Shown: positions 1-9,788 of the stretch, one piece after another
Numbering within the stretch: position 1 is the stretch's first letter
How the letters are laid out: each line of letters opens with the position of its first letter
Assembly: GCA_016702745.1 (NCBI GenBank)
Contig: JADJDJ010000001.1
Span: 806,001-870,000, forward strand
Direction of reading: 5' to 3'
Source: Chitinophagaceae bacterium
Lineage (GTDB): Bacteria > Bacteroidota > Bacteroidia > Chitinophagales > Chitinophagaceae
Length of the DNA: 64,000 nucleotides
Translations under genes and position numbers: made by a program
The notes under the pieces: model-generated
Told to the model about the DNA's origin: nothing
The model's database searches: none
The model's input: the letters and a program-made list of their open reading frames with translations, nothing else

Positions 1-1
1 C

Positions 2-877
2 ATGACCGTGTACCTGATGCGAAGTATCACCATTGAAGAACTACAGGGTTTCAGGGATGCGCTTCTGGAATTATGTGTGAAAGCGGATCTTGGCGGTGCT
101 GATACAATTGATATTGTGGGAACCGGGGGAGATGGCAAGAATACTTTTAATATTTCTACCCTGGCCTGTTTTATTGTGGCGGGTACCGGACAAAAAGTAG
201 CGAAACATGGAAACTATGGAGCGTCTTCGATCAGCGGGGCCAGTAATGTAATGGAACAACTGGGTTATCGGTTCAGCAATGATAATACGAAGCTGCAATC
301 AGAAATCGAAAATGCAAATATCTGTTTCCTGCATGCACCGCTCTTTCATCCGGCTTTGAAAACTGTTGGACCGATCCGGAAAAATCTGGCCATGCGTACT
401 TTTTTCAATATGCTGGGGCCTATGGCTAATCCGGCCGCTCCTGCCTATCAACTGGTAGGTGTCTATAATCTGGAGATGGCAAGGATTTATAATTACCTGC
501 TGCAAGCGGGAGGAAAACCCTTTACTATTTTACATAGTCTGGACGGTTATGATGAGATATCACTCACAAGCGATACGAAAGTGATCACGCATGAAGGGGA
601 GCGGGTCATGACACCTGAGCAGTTGGGTAAAAGAATGGTGAATGCGGAAGATATCAGCGGAGGAAATTCGGTGGAAGAGGCGGCCGGTATTTTTGCTACT
701 ATTCTCCGGGGAGAAGGTACCTGGGCCCAAAATGCCGTGGTACTTGCCAATGCTGCTATGGCACTTCATTGCACCGGGAAATATTCCACTTATGAGGATG
801 CCTTCCAGGCTGCCATTCAGAGTCTGGAATCGGGAAGGGCTAATGCAGCTTTAACTCGGTTGATTGAATTACAGTGA
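2..877 (+). CDS. trpD: Anthranilate phosphoribosyltransferase, 5'-truncated by window edge
   Basis: TrpD transfers the phosphoribosyl group of PRPP to anthranilate in tryptophan synthesis. The visible 291 residues hold the PRPP-binding GTGGDGKNTFNIST loop (about residues 40-53) and the KHGNYGASS motif (68-76). The family is usually about 330-345 residues, so roughly the first 40 are missing: the frame is open to base 1 and the first visible Met lies within the conserved N-terminal helices, so it is not the true start. It is the first visible gene of a trpD-C-F-B-A cluster, all on the same strand and closely spaced. Confidence 0.96.
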   Translation: MTVYLMRSITIEELQGFRDALLELCVKADLGGADTIDIVGTGGDGKNTFNISTLACFIVAGTGQKVAKHGNYGASSISGASNVMEQLGYRFSNDNTKLQSEIENANICFLHAPLFHPALKTVGPIRKNLAMRTFFNMLGPMANPAAPAYQLVGVYNLEMARIYNYLLQAGGKPFTILHSLDGYDEISLTSDTKVITHEGERVMTPEQLGKRMVNAEDISGGNSVEEAAGIFATILRGEGTWAQNAVVLANAAMALHCTGKYSTYEDAFQAAIQSLESGRANAALTRLIELQ

Positions 878-949
878 TTTTTTGTAAACTAATAGTAAAT
901 TATAAAATTTGATCTTCGATACCCCCGGGTAAAATCAAAGAAGTATAAT

Positions 950-1731
950 ATGGATATTCTGGAAACAATTGTTGCGTCAAAAAGAAAAGAGATCGAGCCG
1001 TTTAAAGCGAAGAGTCCTGTTTCCCGTTTTGAAAAAGAAGGTTTTTTCTGGGAGATTTGCAATCGCTCACTCGTTCAGCACCTGCTGATGCCGGACAGTA
1101 CGGGTATCATCGCCGAATTCAAAAGAAAAAGTCCGAGTAAGGGCTGGTTCAAAACCAGGGAGCTGGAAGTAGAGCCGGTGGTGACAGCTTATAACAAGTC
1201 TGCAGCTGGTATTTCTGTTCTTACTGATGACTCTTTTTTTGGTGGTGATCTGGATGACCTGATTCAAACCAAGGTGGTAACAGATATCCCGGTATTGCGG
1301 AAAGATTTCATCATAGATCAATGGCAGATAGCCGAATCCAAGGCTTTTGGGGCAGATGTGATCCTGCTGATTGCTGCCTGTCTGAGCCCGGAGGAAGTAA
1401 AGCAGTTCGCTACTTATGCTAAAAGCATCGGACTGGAGTCTATACTTGAAATCCATAACGAAGAGGAATTGGGTCATTGTTGTGAGGAAATCAGTATGAT
1501 AGGCGTGAATAACCGGAACCTCAAGACCTTTGAAGTGGATATCAACACTTCCTTATCCCTGATCAGCAAAATTCCACCTGAGAAACCGGCCATCGCAGAA
1601 AGTGGGATCAGTAGTACCAGAGCAATCGTAACTTTAAGGCAGGCGGGCTTCAGGGGTTTTTGATCGGGGAAAATTTTATGAAAGAAGCAAATCCCGGTAA
1701 GGCCTTTGAAGTATTTGTTGAGTCACTGTAA
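950..1731 (+). CDS. trpC: Indole-3-glycerol-phosphate synthase, frameshifted near the 3' end
   Basis: TrpC closes the indole ring of CdRP to give indole-3-glycerol phosphate. Landmarks are the IIAEFKRKSPSKG motif with the catalytic lysine, VLTDDSFFGG, LRKDFIID and IGVNNRNLKTF. As read, the frame stops at 1661-1663 after 237 residues (RQAGFRGF). Adding one T to the five-T run at 1657-1661 continues it with LIGENFMKEANPGKAF to a stop at 1729-1731, giving 260 residues, the normal family length and the expected conserved C-terminus. A one-base consensus error is more likely than a real mutation, because the tail is perfectly preserved in the next frame. Confidence 0.94.
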
Positions 1732-1803
1732 AATGGAGACCGGGATTTAAAGTAAACTCCGGTGAATGAATCATCCGGATTAAATCGTTAAAAGAAAAGC
1801 AAT

Positions 1804-2430
1804 ATGAATATCAAAGTTTGTGGTATCACTGATATGAAACAGCTGCAGCAACTGGATGGACTCGATATCGAGTTCGCCGGTTTGATTTTTTATCCTGAAT
1901 CCCCCCGGTATGTGGGTGATAAACTCTCCGGGAAAGATGTGAAGAAAGCAGACTTTGATCTCAGGAAAGTAGGGGTCTTTGTAAATCCTGAATTAATTGA
2001 TGTATTGGATGCAATTGATGAGTATGGGCTGGATGTGGTGCAACTGCACGGTGATGAAAGCCCGGAAATGTGTGATGACCTCAGTACAGAAGTGGAAGTC
2101 ATCAAGGCATTCCGGATCACCGGCAATGAAGATATTGATGAGTTGGTGGCTCCTTATGATGCTGTTTGCGATTATTATCTGTTTGATACGGGCGGTTTGA
2201 AAGAAAGTTTCGGAGGAACCGGTCAGCAATTTGACTGGAATATCCTGAGCAAGGCAAAAATTGAAAAGCCATTTTTCCTGAGTGGTGGAATCGGGGTGGA
2301 AGACCTGACCAGGGTAAAAGCATTTAAACATCCTGACCTCTTTGGTGTTGATGTAAACAGCAGGTTTGAATCAGCTCCCGGAATCAAGGATATGAGTAAA
2401 ATCCTGCACCTGAAAATGGCGATGAAGTAA
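1804..2430 (+). CDS. trpF: Phosphoribosylanthranilate isomerase
   Basis: TrpF converts N-(5-phosphoribosyl)anthranilate to CdRP by Amadori rearrangement. It is a 208-residue TIM barrel beginning MNIKVCGIT, with the catalytic cysteine at position 6 and the catalytic aspartate at about 128 in FDTGG. The LSGGI phosphate-binding strand and the C-terminal GVDVNSRFESAPGIKD are also present. It follows trpC by about 70 bp and precedes trpB by 15 bp, which fits one transcript. Length and motifs are normal. Confidence 0.96.
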   Translation: MNIKVCGITDMKQLQQLDGLDIEFAGLIFYPESPRYVGDKLSGKDVKKADFDLRKVGVFVNPELIDVLDAIDEYGLDVVQLHGDESPEMCDDLSTEVEVIKAFRITGNEDIDELVAPYDAVCDYYLFDTGGLKESFGGTGQQFDWNILSKAKIEKPFFLSGGIGVEDLTRVKAFKHPDLFGVDVNSRFESAPGIKDMSKILHLKMAMK

Positions 2431-2445
2431 TCATAATTTAAAAGA

Positions 2446-3639
2446 ATGTCATCAACTCAATCCATTGCACTACCCGACGAACAGGGATATTTCGGCCAGT
2501 TTGGGGGTGCCTATATACCGGAAATGCTGCACCGGAATGTGGAAGAATTAAGGAACCGGTACCTGGAGATCATGCAGGAAGAACTTTTTCAACTCGAATT
2601 CAAACAGCTCTTGCAGGATTATGTGGGTAGACCAACACCCTTGTATTTTGCTGAACGGCTCAGTAACCGGTACAAAGCCAATATATTTCTTAAACGCGAA
2701 GACCTTTGTCATACCGGGGCCCATAAAATTAATAACACCATTGGCCAGATCCTGCTCGCTCAACGGCTGGGCAAAAAAAGAATCATTGCAGAAACTGGTG
2801 CCGGACAACATGGAGTGGCAACAGCAACGGTATGCGCCCTCAAGGGAATAGAATGTATTGTGTACATGGGGGAGAAAGATATAGAAAGACAGGCCCCTAA
2901 TGTGGCCCGGATGAAAATGCTCGGGGCAACGGTGATACCGGCTACCAGTGGCAGCAAAACTTTAAAGGATGCGACCAATGAGGCCATCCGGGACTGGATC
3001 AATCATCCGCATGATACACACTATATCATCGGAAGTGTGGTGGGGCCTCATCCTTATCCGGATATGGTCGCCAGATTTCAAAGTGTGATCAGTGAAGAAA
3101 TCAGAAAACAACTATTGGATAAAACAGGCAATGAATTACCGGATTATGTGATTGCCTGTGTAGGCGGCGGCAGCAATGCAGCCGGTGCTTTTTATCATTT
3201 TCTGGATGATCCTGATGTGAAACTGATCGCTGTTGAAGCAGCAGGAGAGGGTGTAAACACAGGTAAATCTGCAGCCACTACCGCATTGGGAAAACCAGGG
3301 ATCCTCCATGGCAGCAAGAGCCTGTTGATGCAAACCGAAGATGGCCAGGTAGTGGAACCGCATAGTATTTCTGCCGGACTTGATTATCCTGGCATCGGCC
3401 CGCTTCATGCCCATCTTTTTGAGAGTGGCCGCGCCACTTTTATGAGTGCTACCGATAAGAAAGCACTCAATGCGGCATTTGAACTGGCTAAAATGGAAGG
3501 AATCATCCCAGCCCTTGAATCAGCCCATGCACTGCATGCTTTGAAAATGATCAATTTCAATCCGGATGCGGTGGTGGTAATCTGCCTCAGCGGGAGAGGA
3601 GATAAAGACCTCGCTACTTATATGCAACATATTTCATAA
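2446..3639 (+). CDS. trpB: Tryptophan synthase beta chain
   Basis: TrpB is the PLP enzyme that condenses indole and serine. It has 397 residues, the usual length. The PLP lysine is Lys94 in HTGAHKINN, and the glycine loop GGGSNAAG, which binds the cofactor phosphate, lies near residue 235. The C-terminal CLSGRGDKD is the expected serine/PLP contact region. It is followed by trpA, its partner in the alpha2-beta2 complex that channels indole. No defects seen. Confidence 0.97.
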   Translation: MSSTQSIALPDEQGYFGQFGGAYIPEMLHRNVEELRNRYLEIMQEELFQLEFKQLLQDYVGRPTPLYFAERLSNRYKANIFLKREDLCHTGAHKINNTIGQILLAQRLGKKRIIAETGAGQHGVATATVCALKGIECIVYMGEKDIERQAPNVARMKMLGATVIPATSGSKTLKDATNEAIRDWINHPHDTHYIIGSVVGPHPYPDMVARFQSVISEEIRKQLLDKTGNELPDYVIACVGGGSNAAGAFYHFLDDPDVKLIAVEAAGEGVNTGKSAATTALGKPGILHGSKSLLMQTEDGQVVEPHSISAGLDYPGIGPLHAHLFESGRATFMSATDKKALNAAFELAKMEGIIPALESAHALHALKMINFNPDAVVVICLSGRGDKDLATYMQHIS

Positions 3640-3701
3640 CTGAGTTACATAATAAAGGGTTGAATGATGAAACCCAATGTTTGAAACTAGGACCGAACAA
3701 A

Positions 3702-4472
3702 ATGAGCAGACTACAACAACTCTTTCAGACAAAGAAATCCGGAATTTTGAATATTTATTGTACTGCCGGTTTCCCGCAGCCGGATTCCACTTTACCGGTC
3801 ATGAGGGCTTTACAGGAATATGGCGCAGATATCATTGAACTGGGTATGCCCTTTAGTGATCCCCTGGCCGATGGTCCGGTGATTCAACATAGCAGCTCTG
3901 TGGCGATTGCCAATGGGATGACCATCAGAAATCTGTTTGAACAATTAAAAGAGTTCAGAAAAGAGATTCACCTGCCTGTAGTATTAATGGGCTATATGAA
4001 TGCCGTTTTACAATATGGGTTTGAAAAATTCTGTGCAGATGCTGCAGCTGTGGGAGTAGATGGACTGATCCTGCCCGACTTACCTGAATTTGAGTTTGAA
4101 ACCATGTACCGCCCCATTATTGAACAGCATGGACTTGATTTTATTTTCCTCGTAACCCCGGAAACAAGCCCGGAAAGAATCAGGAAACTGGATAGCCTGA
4201 GCAGTGGTTTTTTATATGCCGTTTCCTCTTCATCCACCACCGGCAGTAACGGGGAGCAGGCGGATATAACAAATTACCTGGGCCAGCTAAGGGCGATGGC
4301 GCTTAAGAATCCGATCCTGGTTGGTGTTAATATCCGGGCTAAGTTCAGCTTTGACACACTATGTCTGCTGGCTGACGGCGGGATCATTGGTTCTGCCTAT
4401 ATTCGGGCACTGGAAAACAGCCAAGATGTTAATGCATCCACAAAAACCTTTTTATCGTCCATTCGGGGCTGA
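3702..4472 (+). CDS. trpA: Tryptophan synthase alpha chain
   Basis: TrpA cleaves indole-3-glycerol phosphate to indole inside the tryptophan synthase complex. I start it at the ATG at 3702 (MSRLQQLFQTKK); an in-frame TTG at 3660 would add 14 unconserved residues. The catalytic Glu46 (IIELGMPFSDP) and Asp57 (DPLADG) are present. One oddity: the phosphate-binding loop usually reads GFGI but here reads VGVNIRAK, with Asn in place of a conserved Gly. It is the last gene of the trp cluster. Confidence 0.95.
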   Translation: MSRLQQLFQTKKSGILNIYCTAGFPQPDSTLPVMRALQEYGADIIELGMPFSDPLADGPVIQHSSSVAIANGMTIRNLFEQLKEFRKEIHLPVVLMGYMNAVLQYGFEKFCADAAAVGVDGLILPDLPEFEFETMYRPIIEQHGLDFIFLVTPETSPERIRKLDSLSSGFLYAVSSSSTTGSNGEQADITNYLGQLRAMALKNPILVGVNIRAKFSFDTLCLLADGGIIGSAYIRALENSQDVNASTKTFLSSIRG

Positions 4473-4500
4473 CCGGGTTTTGTTGTCCGGACGGTTTGAT

Positions 4501-4508
4501 TAATTTTG
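4501..4508 (+). promoter_or_regulatory. Bacteroidota -7 promoter box
   Basis: TAATTTTG matches TAnnTTTG exactly, with a TTG about 20 bases upstream. It predicts transcription starting near 4514, 15-33 bases before the candidate starts of the next gene, and shows that gene is transcribed apart from trp. Confidence 0.55.
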
Positions 4509-4528
4509 TACCCTGCCACTTCACAACG

Positions 4529-5647
4529 ATGAAAGCAATTATAACCATGAAAAGATTATTAGCCCTTGCCTTTTTATTGCCTCTTTTTGCCCTTGGCCAG
4601 CAGTCGAATACCTCTTTCACCATTGAAGGGAAACTGGATGGTTTTGCTGATGGGACCAAGATCAGTTTATACCAGAATGGGGCACAAACCCCATGGCTGA
4701 CCACTACACTTCAAAAAGAGAAGTTCAGTTTTACAGAAAAAGCGGAAGAACCCCTTCTTTGTTTTATAGTGATTGAGAATGAAAAAGCTGCCGTGGAATT
4801 ATATGTGGAAAGCGGTAATATTTCTGTAAAAGCTAATAAGGCTCAACCCGGTAAATATGATATTAGCGGATCTAAATCACACAAGGAATTCAGGGAATTT
4901 GTGGATGCTTTTACACCGGTGGCCCAGCAATTGAATAATATGGCTTCCGTAATCAACGGTACCATGCCTGGTCAGCAAAGAGATTCTCTGATGAATGTTT
5001 ATAGTGGTATGCAAGAATCCCTGCAGGGTGAAATTGATAAATTCATCAGCAATAAACCATCTTCTTTTGTCAGTGTGTTTATTCTGAATGCCACTTACCG
5101 GTTCAATGAAGATATTGTACAACTGGAGAACCGTTTTGCAAAACTGAATGAAAAAGTCCGGCTTTCTGCAACAGGCAAACAACTGGATGAATTTATTGCC
5201 CGTAGCAAGATCGGGGCGGTGGGAACCATGGCACTTGATTTTACTCAGCCGGATACATCTGGTAATCCTATTAGTCTGGCTTCATTCCGCGGCAAATATG
5301 TACTGGTTGATTTCTGGGCAAGCTGGTGTGGTCCCTGTCGCTCAGAGAATCCCAATGTGGTAGAGAATTACCAGTTTTTCAAGGATAAGAATTTTACGGT
5401 ACTCGGTGTGTCGCTCGACAGACCGGGTTATCGACAGAACTGGATTGATGCCATCAAAAATGATAACCTGACCTGGACCCATGTGAGTGATCTGCAGTGG
5501 TGGAATAATGCTGCCGCCAAATTATATAAGGTGGAAGGAATACCACTGAACCTGCTGGTGGACCCCAATGGAAAAATAGTGGCCCGCAACCTCCGGGGAC
5601 CAGAGTTGCGGACCAAATTATGCGAGATATTGGGTGGATGCAACTAA
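4529..5647 (+). CDS. TlpA-type thioredoxin-like protein with N-terminal DUF4369-like domain
   Basis: An exported thiol-disulfide protein of about 372 residues. A signal peptide (MKRLLALAFLLPLFALG) is followed by a beta-rich DUF4369-like domain (roughly 25-120), a helical linker and a C-terminal AhpC/TSA-type thioredoxin fold with the redox motif WCGPC and a cis-proline near VEGIPLNLLVD. Such proteins are usually envelope disulfide reductases or peroxidase-like enzymes; the substrate is unknown. The start could be 4529 or 4547; both lie downstream of the predicted promoter at 4501, whereas the longer frame from 4496 would begin before it. Confidence 0.88.
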   Translation: MKAIITMKRLLALAFLLPLFALGQQSNTSFTIEGKLDGFADGTKISLYQNGAQTPWLTTTLQKEKFSFTEKAEEPLLCFIVIENEKAAVELYVESGNISVKANKAQPGKYDISGSKSHKEFREFVDAFTPVAQQLNNMASVINGTMPGQQRDSLMNVYSGMQESLQGEIDKFISNKPSSFVSVFILNATYRFNEDIVQLENRFAKLNEKVRLSATGKQLDEFIARSKIGAVGTMALDFTQPDTSGNPISLASFRGKYVLVDFWASWCGPCRSENPNVVENYQFFKDKNFTVLGVSLDRPGYRQNWIDAIKNDNLTWTHVSDLQWWNNAAAKLYKVEGIPLNLLVDPNGKIVARNLRGPELRTKLCEILGGCN

Positions 5648-5651
5648 AGAA

Positions 5652-6758
5652 TCAGTTCACATCTTTACCGGTCTTCAGTTTGTCAATGATCGTTAACACA
5701 CTATTCTTATTGTTTTTATCGGGCGCCAAAGGCAGGGCCATATTGGCAAACTTCAATGCATTTTTAAAATCACCCAATGCTGAATATCCACGGGTCATTC
5801 CCATCAATGTGGTATACTGACCTGGATATTTATCATAATTGCCTTTAAAGACTTCAAAAGCTTCCTTATAATATTTCAGATTCAGTAACTGGCGGCCGTA
5901 TTGGTGTACTTCGTTCATGGTTCCAAACGGAAGAGCCTGTTTCATTGCCGCTGCTGCTTCTGCATTGCGCCCCAGTTTGTTCAATACCTGGGCACGGGTG
6001 CTCCAGGCCGTAAAACTGTGATCTCCTCCAAAATTATGCGTGGATGAATCGGTCCATAATAAGGCTTCTTCCAGGTTTACATTGTTTTGCACACACCAGG
6101 CAGCCGCCTGATCCCAGCTTTGCCAGATAAAACCTTTTTCAGTTCTGAGTTCCCTGTGGAAGGAAGCAATCTGTTCTTTGATCAGGTCAGTTTCAATACT
6201 AAAAGGGATGGCCAGTTTTTCCCATTGTAAACTCACAACAGCACTGTTCGGCCCCTGATTACTGAATTCATATTTCAGCCATTCTACAGATTCCTGCAGG
6301 GGTTTTGGTTTAACTTTCACACGCAGGGCATCTTCTGCCGGGTTATAATAATAACTGCCCCAGGAGCTGGCATTTTTTGAAAAGATCAGGGTGGATTCTT
6401 CCGGGCCATAGGCAATAAAAAAACCATATCGGCCTGCTGACAGGTTTTGTCCTTCAATCTTTACATCGGTGGAAAACTCAAAAACAGTGTTCTCATTGGC
6501 GCCCGCCCGCCAGGGAGCAGCCTTTGTATTGCCAAATCCCTGGTCGGTATAACCGGTATGCACCAGCTGTCCCCAGATTTTACCTTCCCTTCCTTTCACC
6601 CCGGGCCGGTCATATTGAATGGTTATATCGGTTAAGCCCACCCTTTCACTTACCGCCGCTTTTTTGTTGCCCCCGCTGGGAACGGTAGTAAGCGGGATTT
6701 GAGAAATAGCCATGTTGGTCAGCATCATGGAAAACAGGGAGAAGAGTAAATATTTCAT
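5652..6758 (-). CDS. Secreted DUF2911 protein with C-terminal TPR region
   Basis: 368 residues: signal peptide (about 1-20), a DUF2911 domain (about 30-180; note QYDRPGVKGREGKIWG and PWRAGANENT), then helical TPR-like repeats (about 220-360; YGRQLLNLKYYKEAF, YSALGDFKNALKFANMAL). DUF2911 has no assigned biochemical role; family members are exported proteins of Bacteroidota. It converges with the TlpA-type gene (4 bp between stops) and is divergent from the TPR-CHAT gene. Confidence 0.88.
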   Translation of the reverse strand: MKYLLFSLFSMMLTNMAISQIPLTTVPSGGNKKAAVSERVGLTDITIQYDRPGVKGREGKIWGQLVHTGYTDQGFGNTKAAPWRAGANENTVFEFSTDVKIEGQNLSAGRYGFFIAYGPEESTLIFSKNASSWGSYYYNPAEDALRVKVKPKPLQESVEWLKYEFSNQGPNSAVVSLQWEKLAIPFSIETDLIKEQIASFHRELRTEKGFIWQSWDQAAAWCVQNNVNLEEALLWTDSSTHNFGGDHSFTAWSTRAQVLNKLGRNAEAAAAMKQALPFGTMNEVHQYGRQLLNLKYYKEAFEVFKGNYDKYPGQYTTLMGMTRGYSALGDFKNALKFANMALPLAPDKNNKNSVLTIIDKLKTGKDVN

Positions 6759-6928
6759 TTGAATTTATTTTGCAGGAGCAAACTACCATCAATTTATGGT
6801 CGTCCTGATATGATTATTATAAGTGCTTTAACAGCAGGATGAACAGCGACTGGCTGTGATATAAGGAAATTAAAATGTAACTTGCTGTTGAAACCTTACC
6901 TGTCCAAACGAAAATTAAAATCCACAAG

Positions 6929-9787
6929 ATGAAAATTCTTTTCATTCTGCTTGCTATTAGCTGCTCACTTCATTCTCAGGGACAACTCATTAAACGAATC
7001 AAGGACCGGGTGGAAGGCAAAGCTAAATCTGAAGCCGGCCAGGCTAAAAATGATGCACAGTACAAAGCCAGGCAGGCCGCCCGCCAGGAGCTGGAAGATT
7101 TTAAATCCGAGTTTGATTCCACCGATATAGATTATGCACTCCTCCTGAGTGATAATTCAGGTTTGTTTGGTGGCAGAGGCCGAAACGAGACCGGAGCAAA
7201 ATTCATGCGACTTACTACTATCGCCCGTTCCTTTTACCGCGACCAGGATCTGAGTGATGAAGAAAATGCCCGCCTCAACCTGCATTTCGGTCAATCTGCC
7301 TATGCGACCGGCCGGTATGTATATGCAGCCAAAAGACTGAATGCAGCACAGGGATATTTTGAAAAAGCAGGGATGACCAGCGATCTCAGTTACCTGAAAT
7401 CAATTGCCAGTCAGGGTTTATTATATACTTCCATGGGCCGCTTCTCCCAGGCGGAAAAATTTACTTCAATGGCACTCAGTAAGCGCGAAGAAAGTCTGGG
7501 TAAAACTAATATGGCGGTGGCTGCTTCCCTGAATAATTACGGTGTATTACATTATAACCTTGGGCAGTATAATGAATCAGAAAAAGATTTTATTGCTGCC
7601 ATCAGTGTAATCGAAGCTAACAAACAACAAACAGCGATGTCTTATGCCATCCTGTTGAATAACCAGGCCATCTTATACCAGTCCATGGGCCGTTACAATG
7701 AAGCTGTGGCTTTATTGAAAAAGGCCTTACAACTGGCCGGTCAGCTGGAAGTAAGTAAGGCAAGAAATCACCTGAAATTCTTTTCCAATCTGGCCCTGCT
7801 ATATCAGCAAATGGGAAAATATACGGAAGCAGAGGAGATATACCGGGGACTCGAAAAAAGATTGGAAAAAGGGAAGCCTGATTTTGCCAATTTTCTCAAT
7901 AACGTGGCGATACTGGCCATGCTGATGAAAAAAGAAGATAAAGTGGAGCAAATGCTGAAAGCCGCTGCAGAAATCTATAAAACAAATTTTACGGAACGCA
8001 GTCCTGCCTATGCCAAAGTGATCAATGACCTGGGTAATTTTTACCGGTACAAAGGGCGATATGAAGAAGCAGCACCACTACTGGAGCAATCCCTGCAAAT
8101 CAGGGAAGAAACCCTGGGAGATGCTCATCCGCTCTATGTGCAATCGAAAGAAGATCTGGCCATTCTGAAATGGAAAAAGAAAGATATCAGCGGTGCCATC
8201 ATATTGTACAGAGAAGTCATGGAAAAAACCCTTGACTTTGTAAATCGTTATTTTCCTCCGCTGAGTGAAGCAGAGAAAACCCGGTACTGGGATCTGTTAT
8301 CGCCAAGATTTGAACGCTTTTATAATTTTGCTGTCGAAGCAGCTGAGAATACAAAAGAACTGGTCAATGATATGCTGGAGTACCGCCTGGCAACCAAGGG
8401 CCTCCTGCTGAGTTCCACCAAAAAAGTGAACGAGGCCATTTTGAATAGCGGTAATCAAAAACTGATCAGGGATTATACAGACTGGCTCGACAGTAAAGAG
8501 CAGCTGACCGCCCTCTATGCTTATTCCAAAGAAGATTTGCAGGAGCAAAGCATCAATGTGGATTCACTGGAGAAAGCCACCAATGCGATGGAGAAAAGAC
8601 TCTCTGAAAGTTCTAAAGAATTTTCACAGTTCTTTTTTACCAGTAAAACCAGGATATCTGATCTGCAGAAAGAATTAAAGGCCGATGAAGCGGTGGTCGA
8701 GATCATTCGTATGCGACAGTTTGACCAGGTGCTGACTGATCAATGCCGGTATGCGGCTTTAATCATCAGCAAAACGGGTACGGAGCCCCGGTTACAATTA
8801 TTGCCAAACGGGAATGACCTGGAAGGCAAGCATGCCAAAACCTATCGCTTGTCGATGAAAAACAAATCGCCCGATGAAAACTCTTATACCCAGTTCTGGG
8901 CGCCCATAGATCCTTCAGTGAAAGGGAAAAAGAAAATCTGGTTCTCTCCTGATGGTGTGTACAATCAGGTGAATCTTTATACTTTTAAAAAACCCGGTGC
9001 TGATTACCTGATCAACCAGTATGATATTGTTTTGGTGGGGAATCCGCGTGACCTGGTGACCAGTAAAAGCAAAACCACATTGGGCTCAGGAAAAAAAGCC
9101 ACCCTGTTGGGATTCCCTGATTATGGATCCGGTACAGTGATTATTCAATTGCCAGGCACCAAGGTTGAAGTTGATAATATTAATAAATTGCTCAAGACAT
9201 CCGGGTTTCAGGTAGCGGAGCTCACTCAAAGGGATGCCACAGAGACCAATCTGAAATCAGCCCGCAAAGCGTCCATCCTGCATATCGCCACCCATGGTTA
9301 CTTCCTGAAAGATGTCGAGAAAGCTAGCTGGCCCATTGGGGTGCATGCTGATTATGCAAAAGATAATGTGTTACTCCGTTCCGGACTGATGCTGACCGGT
9401 GCCGGTGAAGCCAATAGTGCTGCACAAACCCTAGATAGCAGCAATAACGGAATCATGACTTCCTACGAAGCCATGAATCTTGACTTGAAGGGGACCGATC
9501 TGGTTGTATTGAGTGCCTGTGAAACCGGTTTGGGAGAAGTGAAAGCAGGGGAGGGTGTTTATGGGTTACAACGTGCCTTTCTGGTGGCAGGAGCTGAAGC
9601 CATTATCATGAGTTTGTGGAAAGTGGATGATGAAGCCACACAGTTGCTGATGAATAATTTTTACGCAAACTGGGTCAAGACCAACGACCGGCAAAAAGCT
9701 TTTAAACAGGCCCAGCAGCAATTAATGGCAACTGAAAAATTCAAAGCGCCATTGTATTGGGGAGCATTTGTGATGATGGAAGACTAG
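6929..9787 (+). CDS. Exported TPR-CHAT domain protein
   Basis: 952 residues. A signal peptide (MKILFILLAISCSLHSQGQ) is followed by a charged segment, then tandem TPRs (about 90-430; for example LNNYGVLHYNLGQYNESEKDF and LNNQAILYQSMGRYNEAVALL), a helical linker and a C-terminal CHAT caspase-like domain (about 610-952). The predicted catalytic dyad is the His in HIATHGYF and the Cys in LSACETGLGE. CHAT proteins are clan CD peptidases or inactive relatives, and several act as proteases in signalling or defence. The target is unknown. A paralogous architecture lies at 24631-27459. Confidence 0.92.
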   Translation: MKILFILLAISCSLHSQGQLIKRIKDRVEGKAKSEAGQAKNDAQYKARQAARQELEDFKSEFDSTDIDYALLLSDNSGLFGGRGRNETGAKFMRLTTIARSFYRDQDLSDEENARLNLHFGQSAYATGRYVYAAKRLNAAQGYFEKAGMTSDLSYLKSIASQGLLYTSMGRFSQAEKFTSMALSKREESLGKTNMAVAASLNNYGVLHYNLGQYNESEKDFIAAISVIEANKQQTAMSYAILLNNQAILYQSMGRYNEAVALLKKALQLAGQLEVSKARNHLKFFSNLALLYQQMGKYTEAEEIYRGLEKRLEKGKPDFANFLNNVAILAMLMKKEDKVEQMLKAAAEIYKTNFTERSPAYAKVINDLGNFYRYKGRYEEAAPLLEQSLQIREETLGDAHPLYVQSKEDLAILKWKKKDISGAIILYREVMEKTLDFVNRYFPPLSEAEKTRYWDLLSPRFERFYNFAVEAAENTKELVNDMLEYRLATKGLLLSSTKKVNEAILNSGNQKLIRDYTDWLDSKEQLTALYAYSKEDLQEQSINVDSLEKATNAMEKRLSESSKEFSQFFFTSKTRISDLQKELKADEAVVEIIRMRQFDQVLTDQCRYAALIISKTGTEPRLQLLPNGNDLEGKHAKTYRLSMKNKSPDENSYTQFWAPIDPSVKGKKKIWFSPDGVYNQVNLYTFKKPGADYLINQYDIVLVGNPRDLVTSKSKTTLGSGKKATLLGFPDYGSGTVIIQLPGTKVEVDNINKLLKTSGFQVAELTQRDATETNLKSARKASILHIATHGYFLKDVEKASWPIGVHADYAKDNVLLRSGLMLTGAGEANSAAQTLDSSNNGIMTSYEAMNLDLKGTDLVVLSACETGLGEVKAGEGVYGLQRAFLVAGAEAIIMSLWKVDDEATQLLMNNFYANWVKTNDRQKAFKQAQQQLMATEKFKAPLYWGAFVMMED

Positions 9788-9788
9788 A

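Noticed and set aside
4313..4503. Short plus-strand frame overlapping the trpA end
   Set aside because: It is a shadow in another frame, with no start signal and no product.
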